36,461 bases of DNA from positions 1-36,461 of the IMG/VR virus record IMGVR_UViG_3300045922_000405. The stretch is one strand, 5' to 3'. Positions 1 through 6,925 of the stretch are shown in pieces. The notes beneath the pieces were generated by a model. The model had not been told where the DNA came from. It searched no databases and saw only the letters and a program-made list of their open reading frames with translations. Position 1 is the first letter of the stretch; the number at the start of each line of letters is the position of its first letter. Both the position numbers and the translations under genes were made by a program. This DNA is from a virus.

Positions 1-1
1 C

Positions 2-85
2 GCACTGACCAACCTCGAAACCGCGTACCTGTACGCGAAAGAGGCATTGGAACGCAATCAGCCACCCGTTGAAGCGGCATCCTAG
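2..85 (+). CDS. C-terminal end of an unidentified gene (partial)
   Basis: An open frame enters from the left edge and ends at TAG 83-85, giving 27 residues. The visible tail is helical and charged (it includes AYLYAKEALERN), followed by a short polar end. No family can be named from this piece. A GC-rich hairpin follows 13 bases after the stop, which supports this being a true gene end. Confidence 0.55.
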   Translation, partial: ALTNLETAYLYAKEALERNQPPVEAAS

Positions 86-98
86 GCCGAATCAAAAC

Positions 99-122
99 GG
101 CGCAGATCCGCCGATCTGCGCC
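99..122 (+). terminator. Hairpin after the partial first gene
   Basis: GGCGCAGATC and GATCTGCGCC form a perfect 10-bp stem around a 4-base CGCC loop. An AAAA stretch precedes it but no T-run follows, so it may be a weak terminator or an RNA-stabilising 3' structure. Confidence 0.45.
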
Positions 123-182
123 GCGTGACGATGGAGCACCAACTCCCGTCCGTCATTTAGTATACACGATAGGAGCACCCCT

Positions 183-890
183 ATGCTGGTTGCGCCACCC
201 GCTAACGCGGATCACCTGCACCTGTGGGAAAAAGCGCCGGTGGTCGGCCTGTTCTTGGCGCAGGGGCTCTATGTCTGGCGCTGGTACGTCGGCGACGCGA
301 TCACGCCCCATCCCTACGTGGTGATGGCGGCCGGTGTCGCCGCCGTCGCCGCCATTGACGGCGCAATGGTCGCCACCGTCGCCGGCATGCGCCAGGGCCG
401 GCGCTCGCGGGCGAGCTACGCCGCGATCGTCGTCACTGCCGCGTTCGGCGCAGCCGTGGCGCTCGACCTCTATGGCGCCATCACGATGGTCTCAGCCTGG
501 TTGCACGCCGGGTTTGCCTTGACCATCGTGTGCTACCTGCTCCATCTGGCTGCGTCACTCCCTGGCGGCTCGCCCGCCGAACTGCGCGAGCATCTGGCGC
601 AGCGTGACGCAGAACTGACCGGGCGTGACGTGGCGCTGCGCCAGGCGCAGGCAGAGACGGCGCAGTTGCGTGAGGCGCTGCGCCAGGCGCAGGCAGAGAC
701 GGCGCAGTTGCGTGAGGCGCTGCGCCAGGCGGTAGCGCAGCGTGACGCAGCGCTGGCGCGCCCGGCCCTGGAGGATGGCGCGGCGACGGTACAGATCGGC
801 GGGAAGAGCTACAGCCTGCGTCAAGCGGCTGAAGCGCTCGACGTACCCGAAGCCACCCTGCGCCGCAAGCTGGGGAAAGTGAACACATAA
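183..890 (+). CDS. Four-helix membrane protein with coiled coil and C-terminal HTH-like segment
   Basis: This 235-residue protein starts at an ATG with AGGAG 8 bases upstream. Residues about 18-126 hold four hydrophobic segments typical of membrane helices. Residues about 130-200 form a charged coiled coil that contains an exact 14-residue duplication (ALRQAQAETAQLRE twice). The last 35 residues, beginning near SYSLRQAAEALDVPEATLRRKL, have the spacing of a helix-turn-helix of the MerR/excisionase type. The architecture suggests a membrane-anchored DNA-binding or scaffolding protein, which is inference. It is followed by a hairpin and then by a second gene with the same plan (977-2263). No family is recognised. 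It could be an element-maintenance or membrane-tethering factor, or a cargo gene unrelated to the phage. Confidence 0.85.
   Translation: MLVAPPANADHLHLWEKAPVVGLFLAQGLYVWRWYVGDAITPHPYVVMAAGVAAVAAIDGAMVATVAGMRQGRRSRASYAAIVVTAAFGAAVALDLYGAITMVSAWLHAGFALTIVCYLLHLAASLPGGSPAELREHLAQRDAELTGRDVALRQAQAETAQLREALRQAQAETAQLREALRQAVAQRDAALARPALEDGAATVQIGGKSYSLRQAAEALDVPEATLRRKLGKVNT
633..716 (+). repeat. Two tandem 42-bp units in the coiled-coil coding region
   Basis: A 42-bp unit starting GCGCTGCGCCAGGCGCAGGC occurs twice back to back (633-674 and 675-716), with a partial third copy to about 731. Each unit encodes 14 residues, exactly two heptads, so gain or loss of a unit would keep the coiled-coil register. 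Confidence 0.9.
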
Positions 891-893
891 AAA

Positions 894-917
894 CCGCCGG
901 TGATTGCGCACCGGCGG
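894..917 (+). terminator. GC-rich hairpin between two membrane-protein genes
   Basis: CCGCCGGTG pairs with CACCGGCGG around a 6-base loop, 3 bases after the stop of the preceding gene. There is no T-run. It may attenuate transcription or protect the upstream mRNA, because the next gene has its own good ribosome site. Confidence 0.45.
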
Positions 918-976
918 CGGCGCGGGACGGGCTGTGCAACGCCCCGCGCCGCTATCGTACCACACGGAGGCTGTGC

Positions 977-2263
977 ATGGAGTATGACGACTACGCCCCC
1001 CGCGCCCGCCGCGGGCAGGCGGCGCGCCGCGCCGCAACCGCAACGACCATCCTGGACATGGCCGCGATGATCGGCCTTGGCTCGGGAATCCTGTTTTGGG
1101 GCAACTTCTTCTTTACAATCATTCAGCCGGCCTGGTTGTCGATCGATATGTTCCTCACGTTCGCCATGGCGCTCGGCTACGCAATTGTGCTGCCGATGCT
1201 CCTTAGCACGCTGGTGCCATCGACACCAGCGGGCATGCTCCTCCAATCGACTCGCTGGCGCACGTGGGGATTTGCAGCCACACTTGCGGCCTCGCTGTAT
1301 ATGGCCTGGCACGCGCTGATTGTCCAGATGGCCTGGTGGGCCTCGCGCCCCGCCGTGGTTGAAACCGGGCAAGACCTGTGGATGGCGATCGGCTCGTGCA
1401 TCATCTTTATTCTGGTTCCGGCGCTCGCCTGGGTGCAGGCCGCGCCAGATCGCTGGGTCGCTGAAGTCGTGGCCGCGCAGCGGGTGAAGCAGCTCAAAAT
1501 GGCGCAGGAGGCATCTCTGATGCTCGCCAAAGCACAGCACCTGCGCGCACTCAGCATCCTGCGGCGCGGGCTAGCCAACGCCACCGTCAACGAGCGCGAA
1601 GAGGTTGCCGCCACGTTAATCATGCTCCACCGAGCGGAGAATGAAAGTTTGGCGCAAATCGCCGACGGGATGGAGGCGATCACCGGGATCGCGCTGGCGA
1701 TAGACTTGCCCGAGGATCGCGCCGAGGTCATTGAAGCCTACACCGGGATCGCCACGGATCTTCGCCGTCTGATCACCGAGCCAAACGAAGCGGAGTACAT
1801 CCAGAATCGCGAGTCCCCCCCTCAGCAACTCGCGCATCATGTCGAAGCGGAGGCATATCCACCACCGCGTTATGTTGAGCAATCGACCGCGAACGACCGC
1901 GAACGACCGCGCGAACGCGACCGCGAACGACCGCCCGCGAGCGACCCTGCGCGGTCGACCGTTGGGCATTCTGATGCGGAAACGGTCGACCGCGACCGCG
2001 ACCGCGCGCGCGCGACCACGGCCCGCAGCGGCCCGCAGCGGCCCGTCAGCGAGCGCGACCGCGAACGATTGTTCGATGCCGCCTGCACCGCCGCGCGAGC
2101 ATTAGGGCTGAATGCGTGGAAGCGCGCTCAGCTCGAAACAACGCTCAACATCGAGAAGACCACGGCGCTTGATCTCATCCGCGAATGGCGCGCCCTGGGC
2201 TTCATAGTAGACATAAGGGAGCCAGCCCACCACTACGTTTTTAGTAATAAAATCATCCCGTAA
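977..2263 (+). CDS. Membrane protein with Arg/Asp-rich linker and C-terminal winged-helix-like domain
   Basis: This is a 428-residue protein with GGAGG 6 bases before the ATG. After a basic N-terminus there are about four hydrophobic segments (roughly 27-49, 54-78, 93-115 and 127-150). A long helical cytoplasmic-type region rich in Ala/Glu/Arg follows to about 270. Residues about 300-360 are a linker of alternating Arg with Asp or Glu (RDRERPRERDRERP-like). The last 65 residues look like a compact helical, winged-helix-like domain (LFDAACTAARALG to the C-terminus). The plan of N-terminal membrane bundle, flexible linker and C-terminal putative DNA-binding domain parallels the upstream gene and faintly recalls membrane DNA-tethering proteins such as FtsK-like motors, but no ATPase motif is present. 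No family is recognised and its function is unknown. Confidence 0.85.
   Translation: MEYDDYAPRARRGQAARRAATATTILDMAAMIGLGSGILFWGNFFFTIIQPAWLSIDMFLTFAMALGYAIVLPMLLSTLVPSTPAGMLLQSTRWRTWGFAATLAASLYMAWHALIVQMAWWASRPAVVETGQDLWMAIGSCIIFILVPALAWVQAAPDRWVAEVVAAQRVKQLKMAQEASLMLAKAQHLRALSILRRGLANATVNEREEVAATLIMLHRAENESLAQIADGMEAITGIALAIDLPEDRAEVIEAYTGIATDLRRLITEPNEAEYIQNRESPPQQLAHHVEAEAYPPPRYVEQSTANDRERPRERDRERPPASDPARSTVGHSDAETVDRDRDRARATTARSGPQRPVSERDRERLFDAACTAARALGLNAWKRAQLETTLNIEKTTALDLIREWRALGFIVDIREPAHHYVFSNKIIP
1891..2070 (+). repeat. Low-complexity CGAACGACCGC-type repeat coding an Arg/Asp/Glu linker
   Basis: Degenerate short repeats of CGAACGACCGC, GACCGCGAACG and related words run through this stretch. 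Two CGGTCGACCG palindromes lie inside it, and GGCCCGCAGC is directly duplicated. It encodes the RE/RD linker of the enclosing gene. Confidence 0.75.
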
Positions 2264-2282
2264 ACCCGAAGGAGCACCACCG

Positions 2283-3098
2283 ATGAGCACCGCCGTGCCT
2301 GTCCGCGATCACCAGGGCCGTATCACCGGCCTGGTCGATCGCAAACTGTTCGACACGCTAGAGGAGATGGATCGTATGGCCGAACCCGACGACGCGCCGG
2401 ACGACGCGCCTCCTGAGCCGCCGGCGCCCCGCACCGGCGCCCCACCCCCGCCGCGCCGCCGGGCGGCAGACACGCCGACGACGTTTCAGCCGGCCACGCC
2501 CGCCCCGTCCACGCCCGGAACGCTCCCGTGGCACGCCATCGGCGCAGTGGCGGCGGTCGTGCTGATTGCGCTGTTTGTATGGACGCAGTGGCGCAGCGTC
2601 CCTCTGCCCGCCGCCGCCGATGCGCCGGCGCCGTCTGCGTCCACGGTCGCCGATGCGCCCGCCGCGCCGGCGGCAGGGATCCCGCTCCCGAACGCGGCAA
2701 TCGCGTACGACGAGCCGAACGGCAGCATTCTCGGGCCGATCGAGCCGGGCCGGGTGTGTTTGCCGGATCATTGGTCGCCCGACGGGCGTTGGTTGCGCGC
2801 CGACTGCCAGGGCAGCGGCATGGTCTGGCTGGGACAGGAGGCGTGGAGCGGAGCGACGGGTCTGCCGCCGACGCCCACGCCTGTCCCGACGCCCACGGCC
2901 CCGCCGCCCCGTCCCGCCCCCGCCGCGCCCGTGCCGGCCTGGCAGCCGACGGCCACGCCGAACTGGGCGAGCCTGCCGATTGTGGGCCGGGCCGAGTCGC
3001 CCGACGGCGTGCTGATCTGTGAGAGCCGCATCAGCCAGGCCGATGCGGAACGCTGCCTTGCCGAGCTGCTGGCGCAGACGGCCACATCCGAGGAGTGA
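2283..3098 (+). CDS. Single-pass membrane protein with extracytoplasmic SH3-like region
   Basis: This is a 271-residue protein starting 19 bases after the preceding stop, with GGAG upstream. A soluble N-terminus of about 80 residues (acidic, then Pro-rich) leads to one hydrophobic segment at about 84-101. After an Ala/Pro spacer, residues about 135-180 have the look of a bacterial SH3-type (SH3b) module: a short strand around AIAYDEPNGSILG, a Cys pair, and VWLGQEAW at its end. A Pro/Thr-rich linker (PTPTPVPTPTAP) and a C-terminal segment with two more Cys follow. The likely topology is cytoplasm, membrane, then outside, with a cell-wall-binding role inferred. It belongs to the same plus-strand run as the two membrane proteins before it, so the three may act together at the envelope. 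Confidence 0.8.
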   Translation: MSTAVPVRDHQGRITGLVDRKLFDTLEEMDRMAEPDDAPDDAPPEPPAPRTGAPPPPRRRAADTPTTFQPATPAPSTPGTLPWHAIGAVAAVVLIALFVWTQWRSVPLPAAADAPAPSASTVADAPAAPAAGIPLPNAAIAYDEPNGSILGPIEPGRVCLPDHWSPDGRWLRADCQGSGMVWLGQEAWSGATGLPPTPTPVPTPTAPPPRPAPAAPVPAWQPTATPNWASLPIVGRAESPDGVLICESRISQADAERCLAELLAQTATSEE

Positions 3099-3100
3099 CC

Positions 3101-3175
3101 ATGATCACCTATGAGGACTACGACAAGCACGACTATTTCCTGCGTCTGGAGATACCGAGAATTGAAGAGCCGTAA
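3101..3175 (+). CDS. 24-residue micro-gene
   Basis: An ATG two bases after the previous TGA opens a 24-codon frame ending at TAA 3173-3175. AGGAG (3091-3095) lies 5 bases upstream of the ATG and overlaps the previous gene's end. The peptide is acidic and aromatic (MITYEDYDKHDYF at the start). It closes the plus-strand run just before a strong terminator, as expected of a genuine last gene. Function unknown. Confidence 0.5.
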   Translation: MITYEDYDKHDYFLRLEIPRIEEP

Positions 3176-3181
3176 CGCTGC

Positions 3182-3196
3182 GGCCATTGGCCACAC
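3182..3196 (+). repeat. Copy 1 of the dispersed 15-mer GGCCATTGGCCACAC
   Basis: This is an exact 15-base match to three other places in the window (11730, 24943, 32441), all in the same orientation. The core is an imperfect palindrome, TGGCC-ATT-GGCCA. This copy sits between the last plus-strand gene and its terminator. Confidence 0.9.
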
Positions 3197-3236
3197 AAAA
3201 CGCCCCGGATCTCGTGATGAGATCCGGGGCGTTTTT
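3197..3236. terminator. Strong intrinsic terminator of the left plus-strand genes
   Basis: CGCCCCGGATCTC pairs perfectly with GAGATCCGGGGCG around a 5-base loop, with AAAA before and TTTTT after. It is a textbook rho-independent terminator for the plus strand. The A-tract on the other side gives it activity for the minus strand as well. Confidence 0.93.
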
Positions 3237-3265
3237 GGTGTCACGTCGGTACTCCACAGCACGAT

Positions 3266-3300
3266 AAAGCCCTCGGAGTATTGCATTCCGAGGGCTTTTT
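3266..3300. terminator. Terminator of the late (minus-strand) operon
   Basis: AAAGCCCTCGGA pairs with TCCGAGGGCTTT around a 9-base loop. The plus side ends in TTTTT. It lies 25 bases past the stop of the last late gene, so with the neighbouring hairpin it insulates two convergent transcription units. Confidence 0.88.
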
Positions 3301-3324
3301 GATTCTTTTCCGTGTGCTTTGCAG

Positions 3325-3852
3325 TTACAAACGCGCGATCGAACACTGAACGTATGCAGCAACAGTGAAGAGCGTCAGCGCTGCGCCGCTGTTTTGCTGC
3401 ACGCGCACGCTGATCGCGTCGCCGGTTGCGACGTTGACGATCATTGATCCGCTGAGCTGCATATGCAGATCGCTGTTCGGATAATTGTCCTTGCGGTCGA
3501 GATATCCCACCAGTGAGCTGTTCACAAACACCGTCAGCAAGCCGAACTCGCCAAGCGCCCACGTCGTCGTTTTGGCAAACAGCAGCGACGCGCTCACCAG
3601 GTACGCGCCGCGAACTGGCGCGATAAACCGCCAGTTCGCGCCGGTAATGACCGCATCGTGTGTGTCAAACACTTTGGTTCCGAAATTAATCACGGTCCAA
3701 TTCGCTATATCGCTGGGGATACTCTGACCGGCATTGCTGTTGTACCGCGCGGCAACGCTCACGCGCCGCTCCTGGCGGCGCAGGTCGTCAACCTGGCGGC
3801 GCAGATCCGTGAGTTGTTCCGCCATTTGGCGCATCAGATCTAGGTTAGGCAT
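3325..3852 (-). CDS. C1q-like tail tip / fibre protein
   Basis: This is a 175-residue protein. Its ATG overlaps the upstream stop in ATGCCTAA, an 8-base overlap that points to translational coupling and rules out the longer frame. Residues about 1-30 are a short coiled coil (LMRQMAEQLTDLRRQVDDLRR). The rest matches the C1q/TNF-like jelly-roll pattern: ARYNSNAGQSIP, FDTHDAV, NWRFIAPVRGAYLVSASL, a Tyr-Leu-Asp strand pair, GDAISVRVQQNSG and a C-terminal strand. Such domains form trimers and appear at tips of phage fibres and in host surface proteins. As the last gene of the tail module it is most likely a trimeric receptor-binding or fibre-head protein. The receptor is unknown. Confidence 0.85.
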   Translation of the reverse strand: MPNLDLMRQMAEQLTDLRRQVDDLRRQERRVSVAARYNSNAGQSIPSDIANWTVINFGTKVFDTHDAVITGANWRFIAPVRGAYLVSASLLFAKTTTWALGEFGLLTVFVNSSLVGYLDRKDNYPNSDLHMQLSGSMIVNVATGDAISVRVQQNSGAALTLFTVAAYVQCSIARL

Positions 3853-4948
3853 CGCGCAGCTCCACCCCGATCTGTTCCAGGCGTTCGCTGGCCTGGAACA
3901 CGACCGAAATCCCGGCAACCTGCTGATTGCGCACCACACCGAACGTGCGCCGGCGCACCCGGTCGCCCAGGAAATAATGCAACCCGTACAGGCAGCTCGG
4001 CACCTGCAGCACCTGATAGCTCACCGTCTCCAGCGCGCGCGCCGCCTCCAGTGCGGCGTCGCCGCGTGCATCAAGCGCCGCATTGGTCGCATCGTCGCCG
4101 AGATCACGCGCATCGACAAAAATCTCGGCGTGGCGCGTCGGGCTGCTCGTCGTCCGCACGCGCACGCGCCGGAGTTCCCCTTCGCCCGGCCCGCCCACGA
4201 CGGCCGTCGTCCGCAGGCGCGAGCGCACCCGCGTGGCACGCAGGTCGGTGAGGTTGCCGCGCTCAATCGCAAACAACACCGTCGCCGTGCGGTCGGTTCC
4301 GCGCTGGCCGGGGAAAAACTGCCACTGCCAGGACGCTGCACCGGTCTTGACGATGTCGAAGTCGCCGCCGGCGATCAGCGCCAGACGCTGGAGTTGCGAC
4401 AGGAGCGGCGCCCAGGCGCAGCCGACATCTTGCACCGGGCCGCTATCCGGGTCGCTCCCGACCGTCAAGCCGGGCACGGCGCCGTTGACCAGGCGACCGT
4501 TGCCAATCGTCGCATTGCTGGTCGCATTGTCGCGCACCAGACTCCACATGATGGTGGCGGCTTTCACGCCGGCAAAAACACTCTTGCCGGCCAGGTTGGC
4601 GCGGTAGGCCACGATTCGCTCGGCCAGGAATTGGAGCGCGCCGTAGGCTGTGCCTTCAAACGTGGCGATGGTCACTTGCCGCTGATCGTCATCGCGGAAA
4701 AAGCCCCAGGCGTCGCGGTACCACGCGATGCCAGCGCGCGGCACGCGGCGCCACACCTCAACCTGGTCGCCGTCCTCCAGCAGTGCAACCACGCGGTGAT
4801 CGCCGCGCAGCGCGAACGTAATGCGATCCGGCTCGTTGACGCGCTTGGTGTACGCCAGCCGGGTATAGTCGCCGATCTCGGCGTACTTCTCGCCGCTCGC
4901 CCGCCGCAAGACGAGCTTGTACTCGCCGCTACCGACTGTGGTGGCCAT
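3845..4948 (-). CDS. Gp37-like tail protein (Siphovirus ReqiPepy6 Gp37 family)
   Basis: This is a 367-residue protein. The ATG is fused to the previous stop as TAATG with GAGGAG just upstream, so the 10 extra N-terminal residues of the longer frame are not used. The sequence starts with a beta-rich region (YKLVLRRASGEKYAEIGDYTRLAYTKRVNEPDRITFAL) and then GDQVEVWRRV, the pattern of Gp37-like tail-tip proteins that follow the distal tail protein in many siphoviruses of Gram-positive-type hosts. No peptidase motif is visible. A structural hub or baseplate role in the tail tip is inferred. Two genes, a fibre and a secreted protein, separate it from the distal tail gene, which is not the usual order. 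Confidence 0.75.
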   Translation of the reverse strand: MATTVGSGEYKLVLRRASGEKYAEIGDYTRLAYTKRVNEPDRITFALRGDHRVVALLEDGDQVEVWRRVPRAGIAWYRDAWGFFRDDDQRQVTIATFEGTAYGALQFLAERIVAYRANLAGKSVFAGVKAATIMWSLVRDNATSNATIGNGRLVNGAVPGLTVGSDPDSGPVQDVGCAWAPLLSQLQRLALIAGGDFDIVKTGAASWQWQFFPGQRGTDRTATVLFAIERGNLTDLRATRVRSRLRTTAVVGGPGEGELRRVRVRTTSSPTRHAEIFVDARDLGDDATNAALDARGDAALEAARALETVSYQVLQVPSCLYGLHYFLGDRVRRRTFGVVRNQQVAGISVVFQASERLEQIGVELRDA

Positions 4949-5430
4949 TAGCTCCTCACATCTGGTAGGTACAGGCACGCACGATCGGCACGCTCGAGTT
5001 TCGCTCGGTCATGCCGTGCCGTGCGATCGCCTGTCGTGGCAACGACGGTCAGGCCGGCGTAATTGAGACAGTGCTTCGGCGCAGTGACCGTGACAAACAC
5101 GTCGAGCTGGAGCGGTCTGCCGAGCATGGTGCTGTAGGTGCAGTGCAGCCCGTTGCCGGCAGTGAAATTGCAGTCCGGCGCGCCATCATGCGCCCAGAAG
5201 ACACCGACGACCTTGAGACCAGCCGACGGCTGCACCGTGACTGATGCTTGCTCGATCGCGGTCGCGGTCGAGTACACATCAACGGTAAAGACGGTGAAAT
5301 CGCCCGCCGCTACGCTCCGAAACGGCTCTTGCGGGTACGCGGTGATGTGCGGTCCATACGACTCGCCGGCCTGGAGCAGTGGCGCGCTGCTGAGCACGAG
5401 CGCGGTACATACGAGAAGAAACATACGCAT
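4948..5430 (-). CDS. Secreted protein with signal peptide inside the tail operon
   Basis: This 160-residue protein begins MRMFLLVCTALVLSSAPLLQAG, a typical Sec signal peptide with cleavage expected near residue 21. A cysteine lies in the signal peptide but there is no clear lipobox. The mature part is beta-rich and has about four Cys (CNFTAGNGLHC, KHCLNYAG, ACLYLPD), suggesting disulfides. The pattern of TVDVYSTATAIEQASVTVQPSAGL resembles DUF11/CARDB-type Ig-like surface domains. Both ends are one-base overlaps with tail genes (TGATG and TAATG), so it is firmly in the late operon. A secreted product here is odd for a virion component. It could be a moron affecting the host envelope or superinfection, or a protein displayed on the virion. 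Function unknown. Confidence 0.75.
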   Translation of the reverse strand: MRMFLLVCTALVLSSAPLLQAGESYGPHITAYPQEPFRSVAAGDFTVFTVDVYSTATAIEQASVTVQPSAGLKVVGVFWAHDGAPDCNFTAGNGLHCTYSTMLGRPLQLDVFVTVTAPKHCLNYAGLTVVATTGDRTARHDRAKLERADRACLYLPDVRS

Positions 5431-6917
5431 CAGGCCACCACATCTGTTGCGCGCCAGTGGAGCGTCTGGCCGCTCGTGTCCGAAAATCCGCTGGTGTCGA
5501 ACGCGGTCGCCTGGAAGCCGCTCGTCGTCACATTAAAAATCCGCACGCTGAGGAAGCCGCTGGTCGTGACCATCTGGCCGATCACGACCGGCGCGAACGT
5601 AAATGTGCCGGGGGGGAAACTCACCGATTTTCCGATTGCATCCATCGCCACCGTTCCGATGAGATCGTTGCCGGCGGTGCGAATGGTTCGGTTGTTAATC
5701 GTTGGTGGCGTGGTGAAGTTGCTGGTGGCTCCCAGCCGGGCGTAAGCCGTGCTATTGAGGCCGTCGAGCAGATCGGCATCGAGGCCGCTGCCGGCGCCGT
5801 CGTTCCCGGCGTGCCAGATGGTTTGGTTGTTAATCGTTGGTGGCGTGGTGAAGTTGCTGGTGGCTCCCAGCCGGGCGTAAGCCGTGCTGTTGAGTCCGTC
5901 GAGCAGATCGGCATCGAGGCCGCTGCCGGCGCCGTCGTTCCCGGCGTGCCAGACGGTGTTCCCGCCACTCTTCAGTGTGTTCCCGCCCGACGGAAAATTG
6001 ACCTCGGTCACGGTCGTGCCGCTGCGGCTCACCTCAAGCCAGCGCGTCACCACAGAGAGCGCGTCGTTGGTGATAGCCCCCCAGAGCTGCCCGGCGACGA
6101 GTGAGAAGACCCAGCGGCGATTATTCGCCGCTACATCGGTCTCATTGAGTACGACGGCTGGCGCCGCCGCCTCGACAGCGAGCGCCCCGGTCATCGTGTC
6201 GCCCGCCTTTGCAACCTTTTCGCTTTCCAGTTGCGCAAGCGACTTCGCCGGCGCCGTCCACCAGTTCGCCTGGCCGGTGATCCGGCGCACCTGCGTGGCC
6301 AGCCAGCTAAGCAGCATCGTGAGGGTGCCCGTATTGCCCGACGGCGATCCGCCGTCACTGACGGTGCGATTGCCGATCACCGCGTCATTACTCACCGCGT
6401 TGGCGTCCATCATCGCCGCACTCACGCGGGTGTTGAGATGGACAAAGCCGCGCTGATCCGTAATCGTGATCACGCCGCCGGTGGTGATCGTCAGACTGGC
6501 CAGCGGAATTTCCCAGACGGTGCCGGGATTTTGTGTGAGCGCCGGGATCGCGGCGTTGCCGTTCGCCGAACTAATCAACGCCAAGCGCACCTCCTGCGTT
6601 GTCCAGTTCGCTCGCAGCACAACCCGGTGGCCGGTCGTGCCGCCTACCGGCGTCGGCACGGTAATGGTTTCACTGGCGGTGCTCTCGTACGGGAAGCCGT
6701 AGACCCAGGCCGCGCCAGGCGCGACGGCCACGGGTGAGGCCGTGCCGGTGACGGCGAGCTCTTTGCCGCCGGTTTTCGGGTAGTCCGGTATCACCCCCTC
6801 GACCACCGGGTCGTTGACGAAGCTGCGCCGCAGCCAGGCGTTGACCTGCGCCTGCGTGTAGGGGCTCGTCCCGTCGCCGGTCGCCCCGGTCGTCCACATC
6901 ATCGAAAACTGTGCCAT
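5430..6917 (-). CDS. Tail fibre / receptor-binding protein with WHAGNDG repeats
   Basis: This is a 495-residue protein. The N-terminus (MAQFSMMWTTGATGDGTSPYT) is the type seen in phage baseplate-attached proteins. Middle residues include KVAKAGDTMTGALAVEA, a classic tail-fibre shaft motif. Near residues 325-420 a 45-residue unit beginning WHAGNDGAGSGLDADLLDGL occurs twice. That motif is common in phage side-tail fibres and precedes receptor-binding tips. The C-terminus is a beta-rich tip. The gene sits between the distal tail protein and a secreted protein. Swapping or slippage of the tandem units could change fibre length. The receptor is unknown. Confidence 0.88.
   Translation of the reverse strand: MAQFSMMWTTGATGDGTSPYTQAQVNAWLRRSFVNDPVVEGVIPDYPKTGGKELAVTGTASPVAVAPGAAWVYGFPYESTASETITVPTPVGGTTGHRVVLRANWTTQEVRLALISSANGNAAIPALTQNPGTVWEIPLASLTITTGGVITITDQRGFVHLNTRVSAAMMDANAVSNDAVIGNRTVSDGGSPSGNTGTLTMLLSWLATQVRRITGQANWWTAPAKSLAQLESEKVAKAGDTMTGALAVEAAAPAVVLNETDVAANNRRWVFSLVAGQLWGAITNDALSVVTRWLEVSRSGTTVTEVNFPSGGNTLKSGGNTVWHAGNDGAGSGLDADLLDGLNSTAYARLGATSNFTTPPTINNQTIWHAGNDGAGSGLDADLLDGLNSTAYARLGATSNFTTPPTINNRTIRTAGNDLIGTVAMDAIGKSVSFPPGTFTFAPVVIGQMVTTSGFLSVRIFNVTTSGFQATAFDTSGFSDTSGQTLHWRATDVVA
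5684..5953 (-). repeat. Tandem 135-bp duplication in the fibre gene
   Basis: Two adjacent copies of about 135 bp (near 5684-5818 and 5819-5953) are almost identical. The landmark GTTGTTAATC recurs at 5691 and 5826, exactly 135 apart. The few differences include single-base changes such as ATT/GTT near 5753. The unit encodes 45 residues. Confidence 0.9.
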
Positions 6918-6925
6918 AGCTGCTC

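Noticed and set aside
3734-4951. 405-codon plus-strand frame opposite the Gp37-like gene
   Set aside because: It has shadow composition (Arg/His/Ala) while the minus strand has coupled, recognisable tail genes.
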